DNA of 27,157 nucleotides from Akkermansiaceae bacterium UBA3385 (GCA_002358905.1 DEPT01000025.1:4258-31414); one strand, 5' to 3'; shown: positions 14,287-21,716, counted from the stretch's first letter. Numbers and translations are program-made. The notes: generated by a model from the sequence alone, not told the origin.

Positions 14287-14315
14287 AGTCTACGCCCGGG
14301 GAGAGGAAGAGTCAA
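14287..14315 (-). promoter_or_regulatory. Promoter of the NAD(P)HX repair gene, predicts leaderless mRNA
   Basis: Minus strand TTGACT (14315-14310), exactly 17 nt, TAGACT (14292-14287), six bases, then the ATG at 14280. The start site should fall on the A of the start codon. Confidence 0.68.
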
Positions 14316-14316
14316 G

Positions 14317-14379
14317 GGATTTACGATTTTGGATTTACGATTTACGACTTTGGAATGAAGGATGAAAAGTGAAAAATGA
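14317..14379. repeat. Heptamer tract (copy 7), nine units
   Basis: Units GGATTTA, CGATTTT, GGATTTA, CGATTTA, CGACTTT, GGAATGA, AGGATGA, AAAGTGA, AAAATGA, beginning directly at the -35 box of the minus-strand NAD(P)HX repair gene. It lies 12 nt from the left target duplication of the MITE-like element. Confidence 0.78.
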
Positions 14380-14391
14380 TTAGCGGATGGA

Positions 14392-14590
14392 GGGGGAATG
14401 CACATGTGTCCCAAAGATTTCACAATTGACTGCATTATCAACACCGTTCTGGAGCCTGCCCCCTTTTTATCCGCTAAATCCCGAAAACATAACCGTTGGG
14501 GGGACTAAAGTCCCCCGCTCCGACCAGAAACATCTGCTCGCCAAACTCCAATTTGGCGCAGCATTCTTTGGGACACATGTGGGGGGAATG
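14392..14590. mobile_element. MITE-like element with 17-bp perfect TIRs and 9-bp target duplication
   Basis: The left end CACATGTGTCCCAAAGA (14401-14417) and the right end TCTTTGGGACACATGTG (14565-14581) are perfect inverted repeats. Immediately outside both ends is the same nonamer GGGGGAATG (14392-14400 and 14582-14590), the signature of a target site duplication. The 181-bp inside encodes no transposase. It contains a near-perfect palindrome GGGGGACTAAAGTCCCCC (14499-14516) and a hairpin CGCCAAA/TTTGGCG (14539-14558). A 9-bp duplication is used by several IS families, for example IS1 and parts of IS4; which family mobilised it cannot be told. It sits 20 nt upstream of the -35 box of the secreted protein gene. 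Confidence 0.85.
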
Positions 14591-14609
14591 ATACGAACAG
14601 GATTTTCAC

Positions 14610-14638
14610 TTGCAGAGCTCTGCGGCTTTTGTTAGCAT
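14610..14638 (+). promoter_or_regulatory. Promoter of the secreted protein gene
   Basis: TTGCAG (14610-14615), 17 nt, TAGCAT (14633-14638); GTG follows after 7 nt at 14646. The same -10 sequence occurs at the GT2 gene. The -10 box covers the alternative ATG at 14637, which argues that the true start is the GTG. Confidence 0.55.
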
Positions 14639-14645
14639 GGGGAGC

Positions 14646-16169
14646 GTGAAGAATGGTCTGGCATTCGCGGCGGTAATTTCGCTGGCACTGTCGGCTGCGG
14701 CTCAGGAGCCACAGCCAGCGGAGACTGTTGACTGGCAGGCCGAGGAGGAGGCCCTGCTGAAGGAGGCGGCCGACCAGGGGATTGTGCCGGATAAGAAGGC
14801 AGCAGCGGTGGCGATGGCAGCGGAATCCCAGCCGCACAATGGCTACCTGCCGGATGTGGATGAACATGTGATTTCCCACAGCAAGTTGTTTTCTGTGAGC
14901 GGCGGCGACTCTCTGCGCATGGGCGTGATTGCTTCGCGCGCGGATGATTTGTATTCCCAGGTCTGCAAGCTGCTGCAGCTGGAGAAAGCCCACAAGCATT
15001 TCATTTCCATACGCCTGCTGGGCAAGAGCACGGATTCGCCCTCTCTGCACCCCATCCGCACGCGTATCAATATCATTGACGGGCAGCCGAATTTCCAGAT
15101 CCGCATCTTTCCGGGCGGCGGCATTGACCTGGACCGCATGGACAAGGCCATTATCACGATGATTCTGTATGAATATGTGCTGCGTAATCTGGATCCCGGA
15201 GCCTACCCGGATGATATAGGGCTGCCGGGGTGGCTGGTGGCGGGTCTGCAGCAGGCGGTGCTGTGGAAGAACGGCCGGGCAGAACGGCAGGTTTACCAGC
15301 AGCTTTTCCAGCGGGCAGAAATGCTCTCGCCGGAGGAGATGGTTTCCATTGAGCAACCGGAAAAACTGGATGCGGCCAGCCGCCAGGTGTATGAGGTTTC
15401 CTGCGGTGTGCTGCTGATGAGTCTGATTGACCGCGAAGGGGGAATTGACCAGTTGAAGAATCTGCTGGATAATGCCGCCACGAGTGATGCTTCTCCCGTG
15501 GAGACGATTACGGAGCATTTCCACGAGCTGGGGGTGGATAGTTCCCTGCTGAACAAGTGGTGGGCCATTGAGCTGGCCAACCTGGCACTGCCCCGCGCGG
15601 CAGAAGCCATGGCACCGCTGGAATCTGAGAAAATGCTGCAGGAGGCGCTCACCATCATGTATTTTGACCCGGAAACGGAGGTTCCCCGCCCGGTATCGGT
15701 GGATGATGCCTATGCGCTGGTGGAGCTGCCGAACTGGCGCAAGCTGGTGCAGCCGGCCATTGCCCGTCTGGTGGCGCTGAGTCACACCTGTTTCCCCGGC
15801 TACCGCCCGATTGTGACGGAGTACTGCCGCGTAATTGGCCAGCTGGCAGATGGGGCCCACCCGGACACGGTGCAGAACAGCCTGGGACCGCTGCATGAGT
15901 TGCGCCACGCGTACTACTCTGCCGCGCTTCGCGGGCGCGATTACCTGGACTGGTTTGAAATCACGTTTACCGGCAAGGAACGCGGCCGCGGGTTCGATTC
16001 CTATCTGGAGACCATGCAGATGCTGCGCCGCGACCACCCGGGGCCGGACACGGCCATGAGCCGCTATCTGGATGATATTGAAGCTCTTTATAACCAAAAG
16101 GAGGGCACCCCCCTGCCCGAATCAATGCGACAGGCAGCCCGACAGAAGCGCAAGGAGAACAAGAAATGA
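14646..16169 (+). CDS. Secreted peptidase-MA-like protein without its zinc motif
   Basis: From GTG at 14646 the protein of 507 residues starts as a classic signal peptide (MKNGLAFAAVISLALSAAAQ, cleavage after AAA), which is better than the upstream ATG at 14637 or 14610. The mature protein is acidic at first. A central segment, TMILYEYVLRNL followed by GLPGWLVAGLQQAVLWK, has the layout of gluzincin-like peptidases, where HExxH is followed by LPxWLxEG. Here the His-Glu-x-x-His is replaced by YEYVL, and the EG after WLV is AG, so the zinc site looks lost. The C-terminus is basic (RQAARQKRKENKK). The function is unknown; a periplasmic non-catalytic or binding role is an inference. It ends in ATGA shared with rnhB, so the three genes to yraN form one operon. 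Confidence 0.7.
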   Translation: MKNGLAFAAVISLALSAAAQEPQPAETVDWQAEEEALLKEAADQGIVPDKKAAAVAMAAESQPHNGYLPDVDEHVISHSKLFSVSGGDSLRMGVIASRADDLYSQVCKLLQLEKAHKHFISIRLLGKSTDSPSLHPIRTRINIIDGQPNFQIRIFPGGGIDLDRMDKAIITMILYEYVLRNLDPGAYPDDIGLPGWLVAGLQQAVLWKNGRAERQVYQQLFQRAEMLSPEEMVSIEQPEKLDAASRQVYEVSCGVLLMSLIDREGGIDQLKNLLDNAATSDASPVETITEHFHELGVDSSLLNKWWAIELANLALPRAAEAMAPLESEKMLQEALTIMYFDPETEVPRPVSVDDAYALVELPNWRKLVQPAIARLVALSHTCFPGYRPIVTEYCRVIGQLADGAHPDTVQNSLGPLHELRHAYYSAALRGRDYLDWFEITFTGKERGRGFDSYLETMQMLRRDHPGPDTAMSRYLDDIEALYNQKEGTPLPESMRQAARQKRKENKK

Positions 16170-16810
16170 GCCGCACCCCCACACCCACCACGCCGCCGGA
16201 CATGGCTGCGGAGCAAGAGGCGCATCGCGAGGGCTATGCCCGCGTATGCGGTATTGATGAAGCCGGCCGTGGCCCCCTGGCCGGCCCAGTGGTGGCTGCT
16301 GCAGTTATTCTGCCGGAAGGATACGAACTGCCGGGGCTGAATGATTCCAAGAAGCTGACTGCCAGGAAACGAGAAGTGCTATACGAGGCGCTGATGGCCG
16401 ATGAACGCGTGGAGAAGTGCATAGCCCAGGCCACGGTAGCGGAGATTGATGAGCTGAATATTCTGCGGGCCACGCACCTGGCCATGCGCCGTGCCGCCGA
16501 AGGGCTGCCCGGGGGGGTGGATTTCTGCCTGATTGACGGGCTTCCGGTGCCGGGATTTCCGCTGCCGAGTCTGAGTCTGGTGAAGGGAGATGCCCGCTGC
16601 CTGAGCATTGCTGCCGCCAGTATTCTGGCCAAGGTGTGGCGAGACCACTACATGCTGGAGCTGCACCGGCAGTTCCCGGTCTACGGCTTCGACCGCCACG
16701 CAGGCTACGGCACCAAGGCACACATGCAAGCCATTCGAGAACATGGAGCTACGATACATCATCGCCGCACGTTTGCGCCTGTTACACAACTGGAACTGCC
16801 CCTGGGCTGA
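16166..16810 (+). CDS. rnhB: Ribonuclease HII
   Basis: Removes ribonucleotides from RNA-DNA hybrids. The 214-residue protein has the catalytic DEAGRGPLAGPVVAAAV near residues 31-47 (Asp31, Glu32), LNDSKKLTARKRE, the Asp of FCLIDGLPVP, and KGDARCLSIAAASILAKVWRD followed by YGFDRHAGYGTKAH. All four acidic active-site residues are present. The ATG overlaps the previous stop by 4 nt (coupled translation). The first 25 residues are a poorly conserved Pro/Thr-rich extension; a later start is possible but there is no strong alternative Met except position 13. Confidence 0.96.
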   Translation: MSRTPTPTTPPDMAAEQEAHREGYARVCGIDEAGRGPLAGPVVAAAVILPEGYELPGLNDSKKLTARKREVLYEALMADERVEKCIAQATVAEIDELNILRATHLAMRRAAEGLPGGVDFCLIDGLPVPGFPLPSLSLVKGDARCLSIAAASILAKVWRDHYMLELHRQFPVYGFDRHAGYGTKAHMQAIREHGATIHHRRTFAPVTQLELPLG

Positions 16811-17189
16811 GGGCAGACACCCCCGAGGCGGCTACCTGGGGGAGTACGGTGAACTGGTGGCGGCTTCCTGGCTCCGGGCGCAGGGATACAAGATTCTGCG
16901 CCGGCGTTTCCGCCTGGATTCCCATGGCGAGGTAGACATTATCTGCCGCAAGGGGGATATGCTGGTCTTTGCGGAGGTGAAAAGTGCCCTGAACACCAAC
17001 GCCGGCCGCCCGGCACGCCGTATTAACGCCAACAAACGTGCCCTGCTCCGCCATGTTGCGCACCAATGGCTGCAACGGCTGGAAAACAAAGTTCCCAGCC
17101 GGATGGATATCATCGAAGTGCTGCTGCCCTCCGGCGCCAGACCGCAGATTAACCACATCCCCGCCGCCTTTCCCATCTACCACCAATAG
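16743..17189 (+). CDS. yraN: YraN family endonuclease-fold protein (UPF0102)
   Basis: The start is taken at the ATG at 16743, which overlaps the end of rnhB by 68 nt; a longer reading from 16608 would run far into rnhB and lacks similarity. The 148-residue protein shows GEYGELVAASWLRAQGYKIL, RLDSHGEVDIICRKGDMLVF and AEVKSA. The Glu of GEYGE, the Asp of GEVDII and the E-V-K triad form the D-ExK nuclease-like site of the family. YraN proteins are commonly found beside rnhB, as here. The biochemical role is not settled; a DNA-processing function is assumed from the fold. The stop TAG at 17187-17189 abuts directly the stop of the convergent phage gene. Confidence 0.92.
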   Translation: MELRYIIAARLRLLHNWNCPWAEGRHPRGGYLGEYGELVAASWLRAQGYKILRRRFRLDSHGEVDIICRKGDMLVFAEVKSALNTNAGRPARRINANKRALLRHVAHQWLQRLENKVPSRMDIIEVLLPSGARPQINHIPAAFPIYHQ

Positions 17190-17417
17190 TTATTCACTAT
17201 TCAGCGGTGGTGGCAGATGCGCCAGCAATTCCTGCGGCAGACCTGGCATGGACGGGGCTGCCGGTTTTTCTGCTTCTGCGGCCAGCATGGCCAGGCGGGT
17301 GTCCTCAATCATGGCTTTGAATTTATCCGCCTGACTGTATTCCCCGCTGGTGTCGCGAAAGATGGCAGCCAGCCAGCTGCGCTTCTCCTCGATGCTCAGA
17401 AATTTCTTTTTAGCCAT
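17190..17417 (-). CDS. Small phage-type protein, 75 aa
   Basis: The start MAKKKFLSIEEKRSWLAAIF is chosen because it overlaps the upstream winged-helix gene by only 8 nt; the longer reading upstream is out-of-frame shadow. The protein is helical, with KADKFKAMIEDTRLAMLA-like charge pattern and a Pro-rich C-terminus (LAHLPPPLNSE). This resembles small phage proteins that act with DNA-packaging or regulatory genes, but no family was identified. Third gene of a minus-strand phage operon. Confidence 0.55.
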   Translation of the reverse strand: MAKKKFLSIEEKRSWLAAIFRDTSGEYSQADKFKAMIEDTRLAMLAAEAEKPAAPSMPGLPQELLAHLPPPLNSE

Positions 17418-17700
17418 GGTATGGTGTACTGAAATCGAAGAGTTTCCGCAGGCGTTCCCTGCCGGCAGGTGCCAGCACATAATGCTCTGACAAGGAACTG
17501 ATGCAGCTGAGTTCTCCGCGCGCAGCCAGATGCCGCAGCTGGTTGGTGCACACGCTGTGGGAAAGCCCGGTTTCCCGGGTAATATCTTCCTTGTCCTCCA
17601 GACCAGCCGCCACGGAGATGAGCACCAGCCGCGCCGCCGGGGATAAATCATCCCGCTGCACGCGGGAGAGGAAGCGACAAGCAAAATCTATAGCTTTCAT
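17410..17700 (-). CDS. Winged-helix DNA-binding phage protein
   Basis: The start at the Met 17700 gives 96 residues, MKAIDFACRFLSRVQRDDLS, only 5 nt after the stop of the upstream gene. A helix-turn-helix followed by a wing is seen in LSPAARLVLISVAAGL, DITRETGLSHSVCTNQLRHL and ELSCISSLSEHYVLAPAG. Such a fold suits a phage repressor or a small terminase-like protein. It lies between the tail-tube-type protein and a 75-aa protein in the same operon. The role cannot be decided from the sequence. Confidence 0.6.
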   Translation of the reverse strand: MKAIDFACRFLSRVQRDDLSPAARLVLISVAAGLEDKEDITRETGLSHSVCTNQLRHLAARGELSCISSLSEHYVLAPAGRERLRKLFDFSTPYHG

Positions 17701-17705
17701 TGTTA

Positions 17706-18308
17706 TTACTCCTGGCTGGTCATGCTTTTGCGCCACAGGCGGTAAAGCGGGTGGGTATCATTCGACATGTGCTGCACAGCGTTGAAATGCACAGCCTGCG
17801 GAAGTGCGATGCGCTGGTACTCTTCCGCCAGCGCCTGGCGGGCCGTTGTACTATTGATAAGAGGGATACAGAGTTTCCAGGCCAGGCGCAACACCAGAGC
17901 TTCCACAAAAAGTGGTTCAAAAAGGCTGGTGTCCTCCACATCTGCTATGTACTGCAGACGGATGTCGGGGGCTGAGCAGTAGACCGCCCGGCCACGAAGA
18001 GTCCAGCAGCGGCTGTTCACGCCCAGCACGCGCAGGCAATCCATCGGCAGACTGTGGCGGACCTGGTGGGTGGTATCGGCCGGGTTGCTTTCCGCACTGT
18101 GCAGGGTGGTGCACACGGTGGCAAAGCTCCAGCGGTGGGCGCAGAGCACCTCGCGCCGGACCGGGTGGTAGTGCATGTAGCACATGCGTGAGGCCAGGCT
18201 GCCATTGGCGTTCAGTTCCGGGATGGGGGATTCACCCAGCCGGCTGAGGGCCAGGTTACAGATATCCAGCGGGGTAAGCTGGGTGTTTTCTGGAGAAGTA
18301 GTAGACAT
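17706..18308 (-). CDS. Podovirus tail-tube/head-completion protein (gp11-like)
   Basis: From the Met at 18308 the protein has 200 residues. It shows the pattern of T7 gp11-type tail tubular protein A and related head-tail adaptors: TPLDICNLALSRLGESPIPE at the N-terminus, then REVLCAHRWSFATV, LPMDCLRVLGV, and a helical ALVLRLAWKLCIPLINSTTA segment followed by ALAEEYQRIALPQA. In virions this protein sits between portal and nozzle. It is on the strand opposite to the portal gene, divergent over a 161-nt region, which is not the usual podovirus order. The first gene of a three-gene minus-strand operon. Confidence 0.68.
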   Translation of the reverse strand: MSTTSPENTQLTPLDICNLALSRLGESPIPELNANGSLASRMCYMHYHPVRREVLCAHRWSFATVCTTLHSAESNPADTTHQVRHSLPMDCLRVLGVNSRCWTLRGRAVYCSAPDIRLQYIADVEDTSLFEPLFVEALVLRLAWKLCIPLINSTTARQALAEEYQRIALPQAVHFNAVQHMSNDTHPLYRLWRKSMTSQE

Positions 18309-18469
18309 GATGGTGTGAATGTACGCGTTCCGGTACGTTTTCCACGGTGCCACAGGTGCCAGGCATGCACAACGAGATAGCGGGGGTGGTTACTGTGTTT
18401 CCCCTGGAACGCGGTAACCCCTGTTCTGATATGCTGGTATGGAACGCCCGACTGGGATAGAGTCTCGGC
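18309..18469. promoter_or_regulatory. Divergent intergenic region between the two phage operons
   Basis: This region should carry promoters for both phage operons. On plus, TAGAGT (18458-18463) lies 6 nt before the ATG at 18470, but the -35 (TGGTAT at 18435-18440) is poor. A short inverted repeat GGTTAC (18388-18393) and GTAACC (18414-18419) and a direct repeat of GGTGCCA-type sequence (about 18347-18361) might be operator sites. All of this is weak. Confidence 0.3.
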
Positions 18470-18820
18470 ATGAACGCAGATGCCAGAGAACAGGCATGGG
18501 ATTATTACTGCGCTGCCGGGCGGAATATGGAAGATGACCTGGCAGCACTGGCCGGGCACCCACAGGGTGTTCTGCTGCTCATGCCCCGGCTGGTGGTGCT
18601 GATGAAACCTGTCTGCAGCCGGCAGGTGGACCAATGGACGAACCTGCCGCTGGTTTTCCCGCAGGCAGATGCATGGTATGTGCATCTGCTGGTGGGAGAC
18701 CTGCGTATGGCCCGCCGAATGTCCACGAGCCTGCCGCCGCTGCGCTGGCTGTGTTTTCAGCGCGGACGGCGCAGCGGCGCTCCGCATCGTCTGCCATGGC
18801 ACGCATTCATTCACCAATAA
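18470..18820 (+). CDS. Phage-region protein of unknown function, 116 aa
   Basis: The first gene on the plus strand of the phage block. It begins MNADAREQAWDYYCAAGRNM and contains a hydrophobic stretch GVLLLMPRLVVLM and a segment PQADAWYVHLLVGDLRMARR that look like a compact alpha/beta domain. The end is basic (LCFQRGRRSG). No family was recognised. Only 21 nt separate it from the next small gene, so it is probably cotranscribed with the portal module. Confidence 0.5.
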   Translation: MNADAREQAWDYYCAAGRNMEDDLAALAGHPQGVLLLMPRLVVLMKPVCSRQVDQWTNLPLVFPQADAWYVHLLVGDLRMARRMSTSLPPLRWLCFQRGRRSGAPHRLPWHAFIHQ

Positions 18821-18841
18821 CCACGAAACAGATACACGATT

Positions 18842-19042
18842 ATGGGCTTTAGCAGCACCAGCAATTACCGGGCGGCCACCAACACGATTCCTGTGGTGAC
18901 GCAGCACGACTCCGAGGAATCACAACAGGCGGCAGACCAGGCACAGGCTCGGAAAAAGGGGCTTCTCTCCACGATTCTGAGTGCCCACCGCCGCAAGGAA
19001 ACCACGGCCACGGTTGAATCCACCAACTCCACCCTGGGATGA
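18842..19042 (+). CDS. Small phage protein preceding the portal, 66 aa
   Basis: Begins MGFSSTSNYRAATNTIPVV and has a basic middle segment QARKKGLLSTILSAHRRKE before a Thr/Ser-rich end. Small proteins ending with a similar KKG...TIL segment often precede the portal gene in podoviruses. The portal ATG is 1 nt after its stop, so translation is likely coupled. Confidence 0.58.
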   Translation: MGFSSTSNYRAATNTIPVVTQHDSEESQQAADQAQARKKGLLSTILSAHRRKETTATVESTNSTLG

Positions 19043-19043
19043 G

Positions 19044-20612
19044 ATGCAGACAGTACTGAACAGTTACCAGCAATTGAAAGCTGCGCGTGCACCATGGGAA
19101 AGCTGGTGGGACAACCTGCGCCACTATGTGCTGCCGGACCGCTACCACGCGGAAAGCGGATTTGACACCGCTGAGCCACCTGCTACCCACCACCTGAGCG
19201 ATACCACCGCAGTGGAGGCCTGCCAGAAGCTGGCCAGTGCCCACATGAGCTACATTACCCCCAGCAATGAGATGTGGTTCAAGTGGTCGTGCCCCCTCGC
19301 GAATGTCGGAGACGAAGCGGAATCCTGGTACAATGAGTGTTCTGAAATTGCGAACCGGGAACTGGCACAGAGCAATTTCTACACCGAGCTGCATGAATGC
19401 TTTCTGGACCGCGTGGGACTGGGCACGGGCTGTTTGTATTGCGGCAGCGCACGCAGCGGTAATCTGTTGTTCCGGCACATTCCCTGCGGGGAGTTTGTAT
19501 GCGCAGAAAATGATGAGGGAGCCCTGGACACCTATATGCGGGAGTTCACTTTCACACCACACCAGGCAGCGGCAAAGTTCGGTGCCAGGGCGCTGGGCCC
19601 CCGCGGGCGTGCCCTGCTGGAAAAAGCCAGGAATCCGCACGATGGCGAACTGCGTTTTCTGCATGTGGTGCGCCCGCGACAGAAGCGGAACCCCAAGCGG
19701 AATAACGCCCGCAATATGCCGTTTGAGAGTATTTATTACAGTCTGGATGACCATTGCACCGTGCAGGAAAGCGGCTACCGCGAAATGCCCTACATGGTGA
19801 CACGGTTCCTGCGCTGGAGCGAAGGCGTATATGGCATTGCACCGGCCCGCCTGGTGTATCCGGATATACGGCAGGCGCAGTTTCTCAACCGCATTCTGGA
19901 CATGCTGGGAGAAGTGGCCGCGTTTCCGCGAATTCTGGAGCTGGCCAACCAGGCTGGTGAGGTGGATTTGCGCGCAGGCGGACGCACCCTCATCAACCCG
20001 GAGAGTGCAAGTCTGGGTTTTCCCCGCGAATGGGCTACCCAGGGGCGGTATGATGTGGGTATGGACAGATTGCGACAGAAGCAGGACTCCATCCGCCGTG
20101 CATTTTTTGTACCTATGCTCGAATTATGGGCTGAACACAAGCAGCAGATGACGGCAAGCGAGGTTTATGCGCGTGAGAATGAACGGGTGATGTTGTTCTC
20201 GCCCTCGTTCAGCTTGTTTACCAGCGATTTCCGACCTTTGATGGAACGTGTCTTTGCTATGCTGTTCCGGATGGGGCGTTTCCCTCAGCCCCCCGGCACA
20301 GCCCTGCGCCCCGACCGCGAGGGGGAACCCGGTATTGAACTGCCCCAGGTGGTGTACCAGGGACGAATTGCCATGGTTATGCGGCGGTTGCAGGCAGAGG
20401 GCATTGCCCGGACGCTGCAGAGGCTGCAGAGCATGGCCGGATTCGACCGGAATCTGCTGGACCATGTGGACCTGGACCGCACTTTCCGCACCGCCGCCCG
20501 CATGGATGGCGTGCCGGAAGGCTTGCTACGCCCGGAAGTGAGCGTGAAACGCATGCGCCGAAAACGCGAGGCCAGCGAACAACAAGCATCCCAACCCACA
20601 CCGCTGCCATGA
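19044..20612 (+). CDS. Podovirus portal (head-to-tail connector) protein
   Basis: The start at 19044 is chosen because it follows the preceding stop by 1 nt and gives 522 residues, close to T7 gp8 (536). The start MQTVLNSYQQLKAARAPWES is typical of Head-tail_con (PF12236), followed by WWDNLRHYVLPDRYHAESG, ACQKLASAHMSYITPSNEMW with the FKW motif, the segment RDVGLGTGCLYCG-like (here DRVGLGTGCLYCG), FRHIPCGEFVCAENDEG, then PYMVTRFLRWSEGVYGIAPA, and MTASEVYARENERVMLFSPS near residue 380. The portal forms the dodecameric ring at the capsid vertex. The reading frame is intact over its whole length, so no sign of decay by frameshift. Confidence 0.93.
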   Translation: MQTVLNSYQQLKAARAPWESWWDNLRHYVLPDRYHAESGFDTAEPPATHHLSDTTAVEACQKLASAHMSYITPSNEMWFKWSCPLANVGDEAESWYNECSEIANRELAQSNFYTELHECFLDRVGLGTGCLYCGSARSGNLLFRHIPCGEFVCAENDEGALDTYMREFTFTPHQAAAKFGARALGPRGRALLEKARNPHDGELRFLHVVRPRQKRNPKRNNARNMPFESIYYSLDDHCTVQESGYREMPYMVTRFLRWSEGVYGIAPARLVYPDIRQAQFLNRILDMLGEVAAFPRILELANQAGEVDLRAGGRTLINPESASLGFPREWATQGRYDVGMDRLRQKQDSIRRAFFVPMLELWAEHKQQMTASEVYARENERVMLFSPSFSLFTSDFRPLMERVFAMLFRMGRFPQPPGTALRPDREGEPGIELPQVVYQGRIAMVMRRLQAEGIARTLQRLQSMAGFDRNLLDHVDLDRTFRTAARMDGVPEGLLRPEVSVKRMRRKREASEQQASQPTPLP

Positions 20613-20884
20613 TTTACCGCCGCAACCTGCAACTGGAACAAGCCCGGGAGGAACGCCGCCGATTGCTGGCACTGTTCTCCCACCCGGAGGCTGAACGCGT
20701 GCTGTGCGACCTGGAACGCCGTTTCGAAACGCACCTGCCGGTGTTCCAAGGCAAAGCCGGCAGCTATGATCCGCTGGACGCTATGCGCCGGGATGCGCAC
20801 CGAGAAATCTTCCTGGTTATCCGCCACCAGCTGGAGCTGGCACGGCAGGAAGCAACACAAACACAACAAGAACATAATGGATAA
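20609..20884 (+). CDS. Bbp19-like small phage protein, 91 aa
   Basis: Overlaps the portal stop by 4 nt (ATGA). It is mostly helical, with RVLCDLERRFETHLPVFQG, then SYDPLDAMRRDAHREIFLVI. This arrangement resembles the Bbp19-like phage family (a DL....F helix, a P/D-rich turn, then an EGxR-type helix), always located next to portal genes. The exact role is unknown. Confidence 0.65.
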   Translation: MIYRRNLQLEQAREERRRLLALFSHPEAERVLCDLERRFETHLPVFQGKAGSYDPLDAMRRDAHREIFLVIRHQLELARQEATQTQQEHNG

Positions 20885-21698
20885 TACTGAAGTAAATACC
20901 ACCAACGATGAAGCCCCGGAAAATCTGCCTGCCGCTCTCATGAATGACGATGGCGCATTCACTCCCGGCTGGTTCACCCGATTTGATGAGCTGAAACCTC
21001 ACGCGGCCACGCTCTCCAAATTCCAGCGTCCGGAGGCGCTGGCCAAAAGTTATGCGAATCTGGAAAAGCTGCGCGGTTACCCGGATACGGCAGATGCTGC
21101 ACGTATGGCCGCGTTCCGCCTGGCTGTCGGGCTGCCGGAGAAAGCCGAGGATTTTTCCATGGAACGACCACAGGATACACCGGATGAACTCTGGAATGAG
21201 GAACTGGTGCACCAGCTGAGTGGTGTGGCCTATGAATACGGCGTGCCGCCTAAAGCGCTGGCCGCTCTGGCAGAGCGCTACACCACAGAAGGGCGCCGCT
21301 TCATGGAACGCTGCCAGCAGGAACATGCCGCTGCTGTCCAGCGGGCAGAAGAAACTCTGCAACAGGAATGGGGAAGCGCGTATGAGGAAAACATGAAGAC
21401 AATTGAGTCATTCCTGCACAACATGAGCAACAAGCTAGGCATTGATGTACAGCTGTTGGCAGAAAACCCAGCACTGCGAACCAACCCGGATTTTGCACGT
21501 CTGATGCTGGAAAGTGCCAGTCTTATGGATGAAGCACCGCTGCACACCGGACAGCAGCCCGACAGCAAAAAGGAGGCTCACCGCATTGCGCACGACCCGA
21601 GCCACCCATTGCACGAGGCTTACATGCGCACGAGTCATCCCGAACACAGGTATGCCAACGAGCAATACGACCGTCTGGCTTTCGGGCGCAAACTGTAA
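20877..21698 (+). CDS. Phage capsid scaffolding-like protein
   Basis: Starting at the ATG at 20877 (8-nt overlap with the previous gene), 273 residues. The N-terminus is acidic and disordered, followed by FTRFDELKPHAATLSKFQRP and EALAKSYANLEKLRGYPD, a segment typical of podovirus scaffold proteins, then the LGLPEKAEDF-like text (here VGLPEKAEDFSMERP), a long charged helical region (MERCQQEHAAAVQRAEETLQ) and a C-terminal helix with HPEHRYANEQYDRLAFGRKL. In complete phages the major capsid gene follows; here it is absent, and a terminator ends the module. Confidence 0.78.
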   Translation: MDNTEVNTTNDEAPENLPAALMNDDGAFTPGWFTRFDELKPHAATLSKFQRPEALAKSYANLEKLRGYPDTADAARMAAFRLAVGLPEKAEDFSMERPQDTPDELWNEELVHQLSGVAYEYGVPPKALAALAERYTTEGRRFMERCQQEHAAAVQRAEETLQQEWGSAYEENMKTIESFLHNMSNKLGIDVQLLAENPALRTNPDFARLMLESASLMDEAPLHTGQQPDSKKEAHRIAHDPSHPLHEAYMRTSHPEHRYANEQYDRLAFGRKL

Positions 21699-21716
21699 TC
21701 AGCCCCGCAGAACCTG

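Noticed and set aside
14505..16097. 530-aa minus-strand frame opposite the secreted protein gene
   Set aside because: The plus strand has the signal peptide, promoter and coupled operon; the minus frame is a compositional shadow.
18981..19043. Longer portal start at 18981
   Set aside because: It would overlap the preceding small gene by 62 nt and adds a Pro/Arg-rich stretch without similarity; the ATG at 19044 fits the gene junction and the family length.
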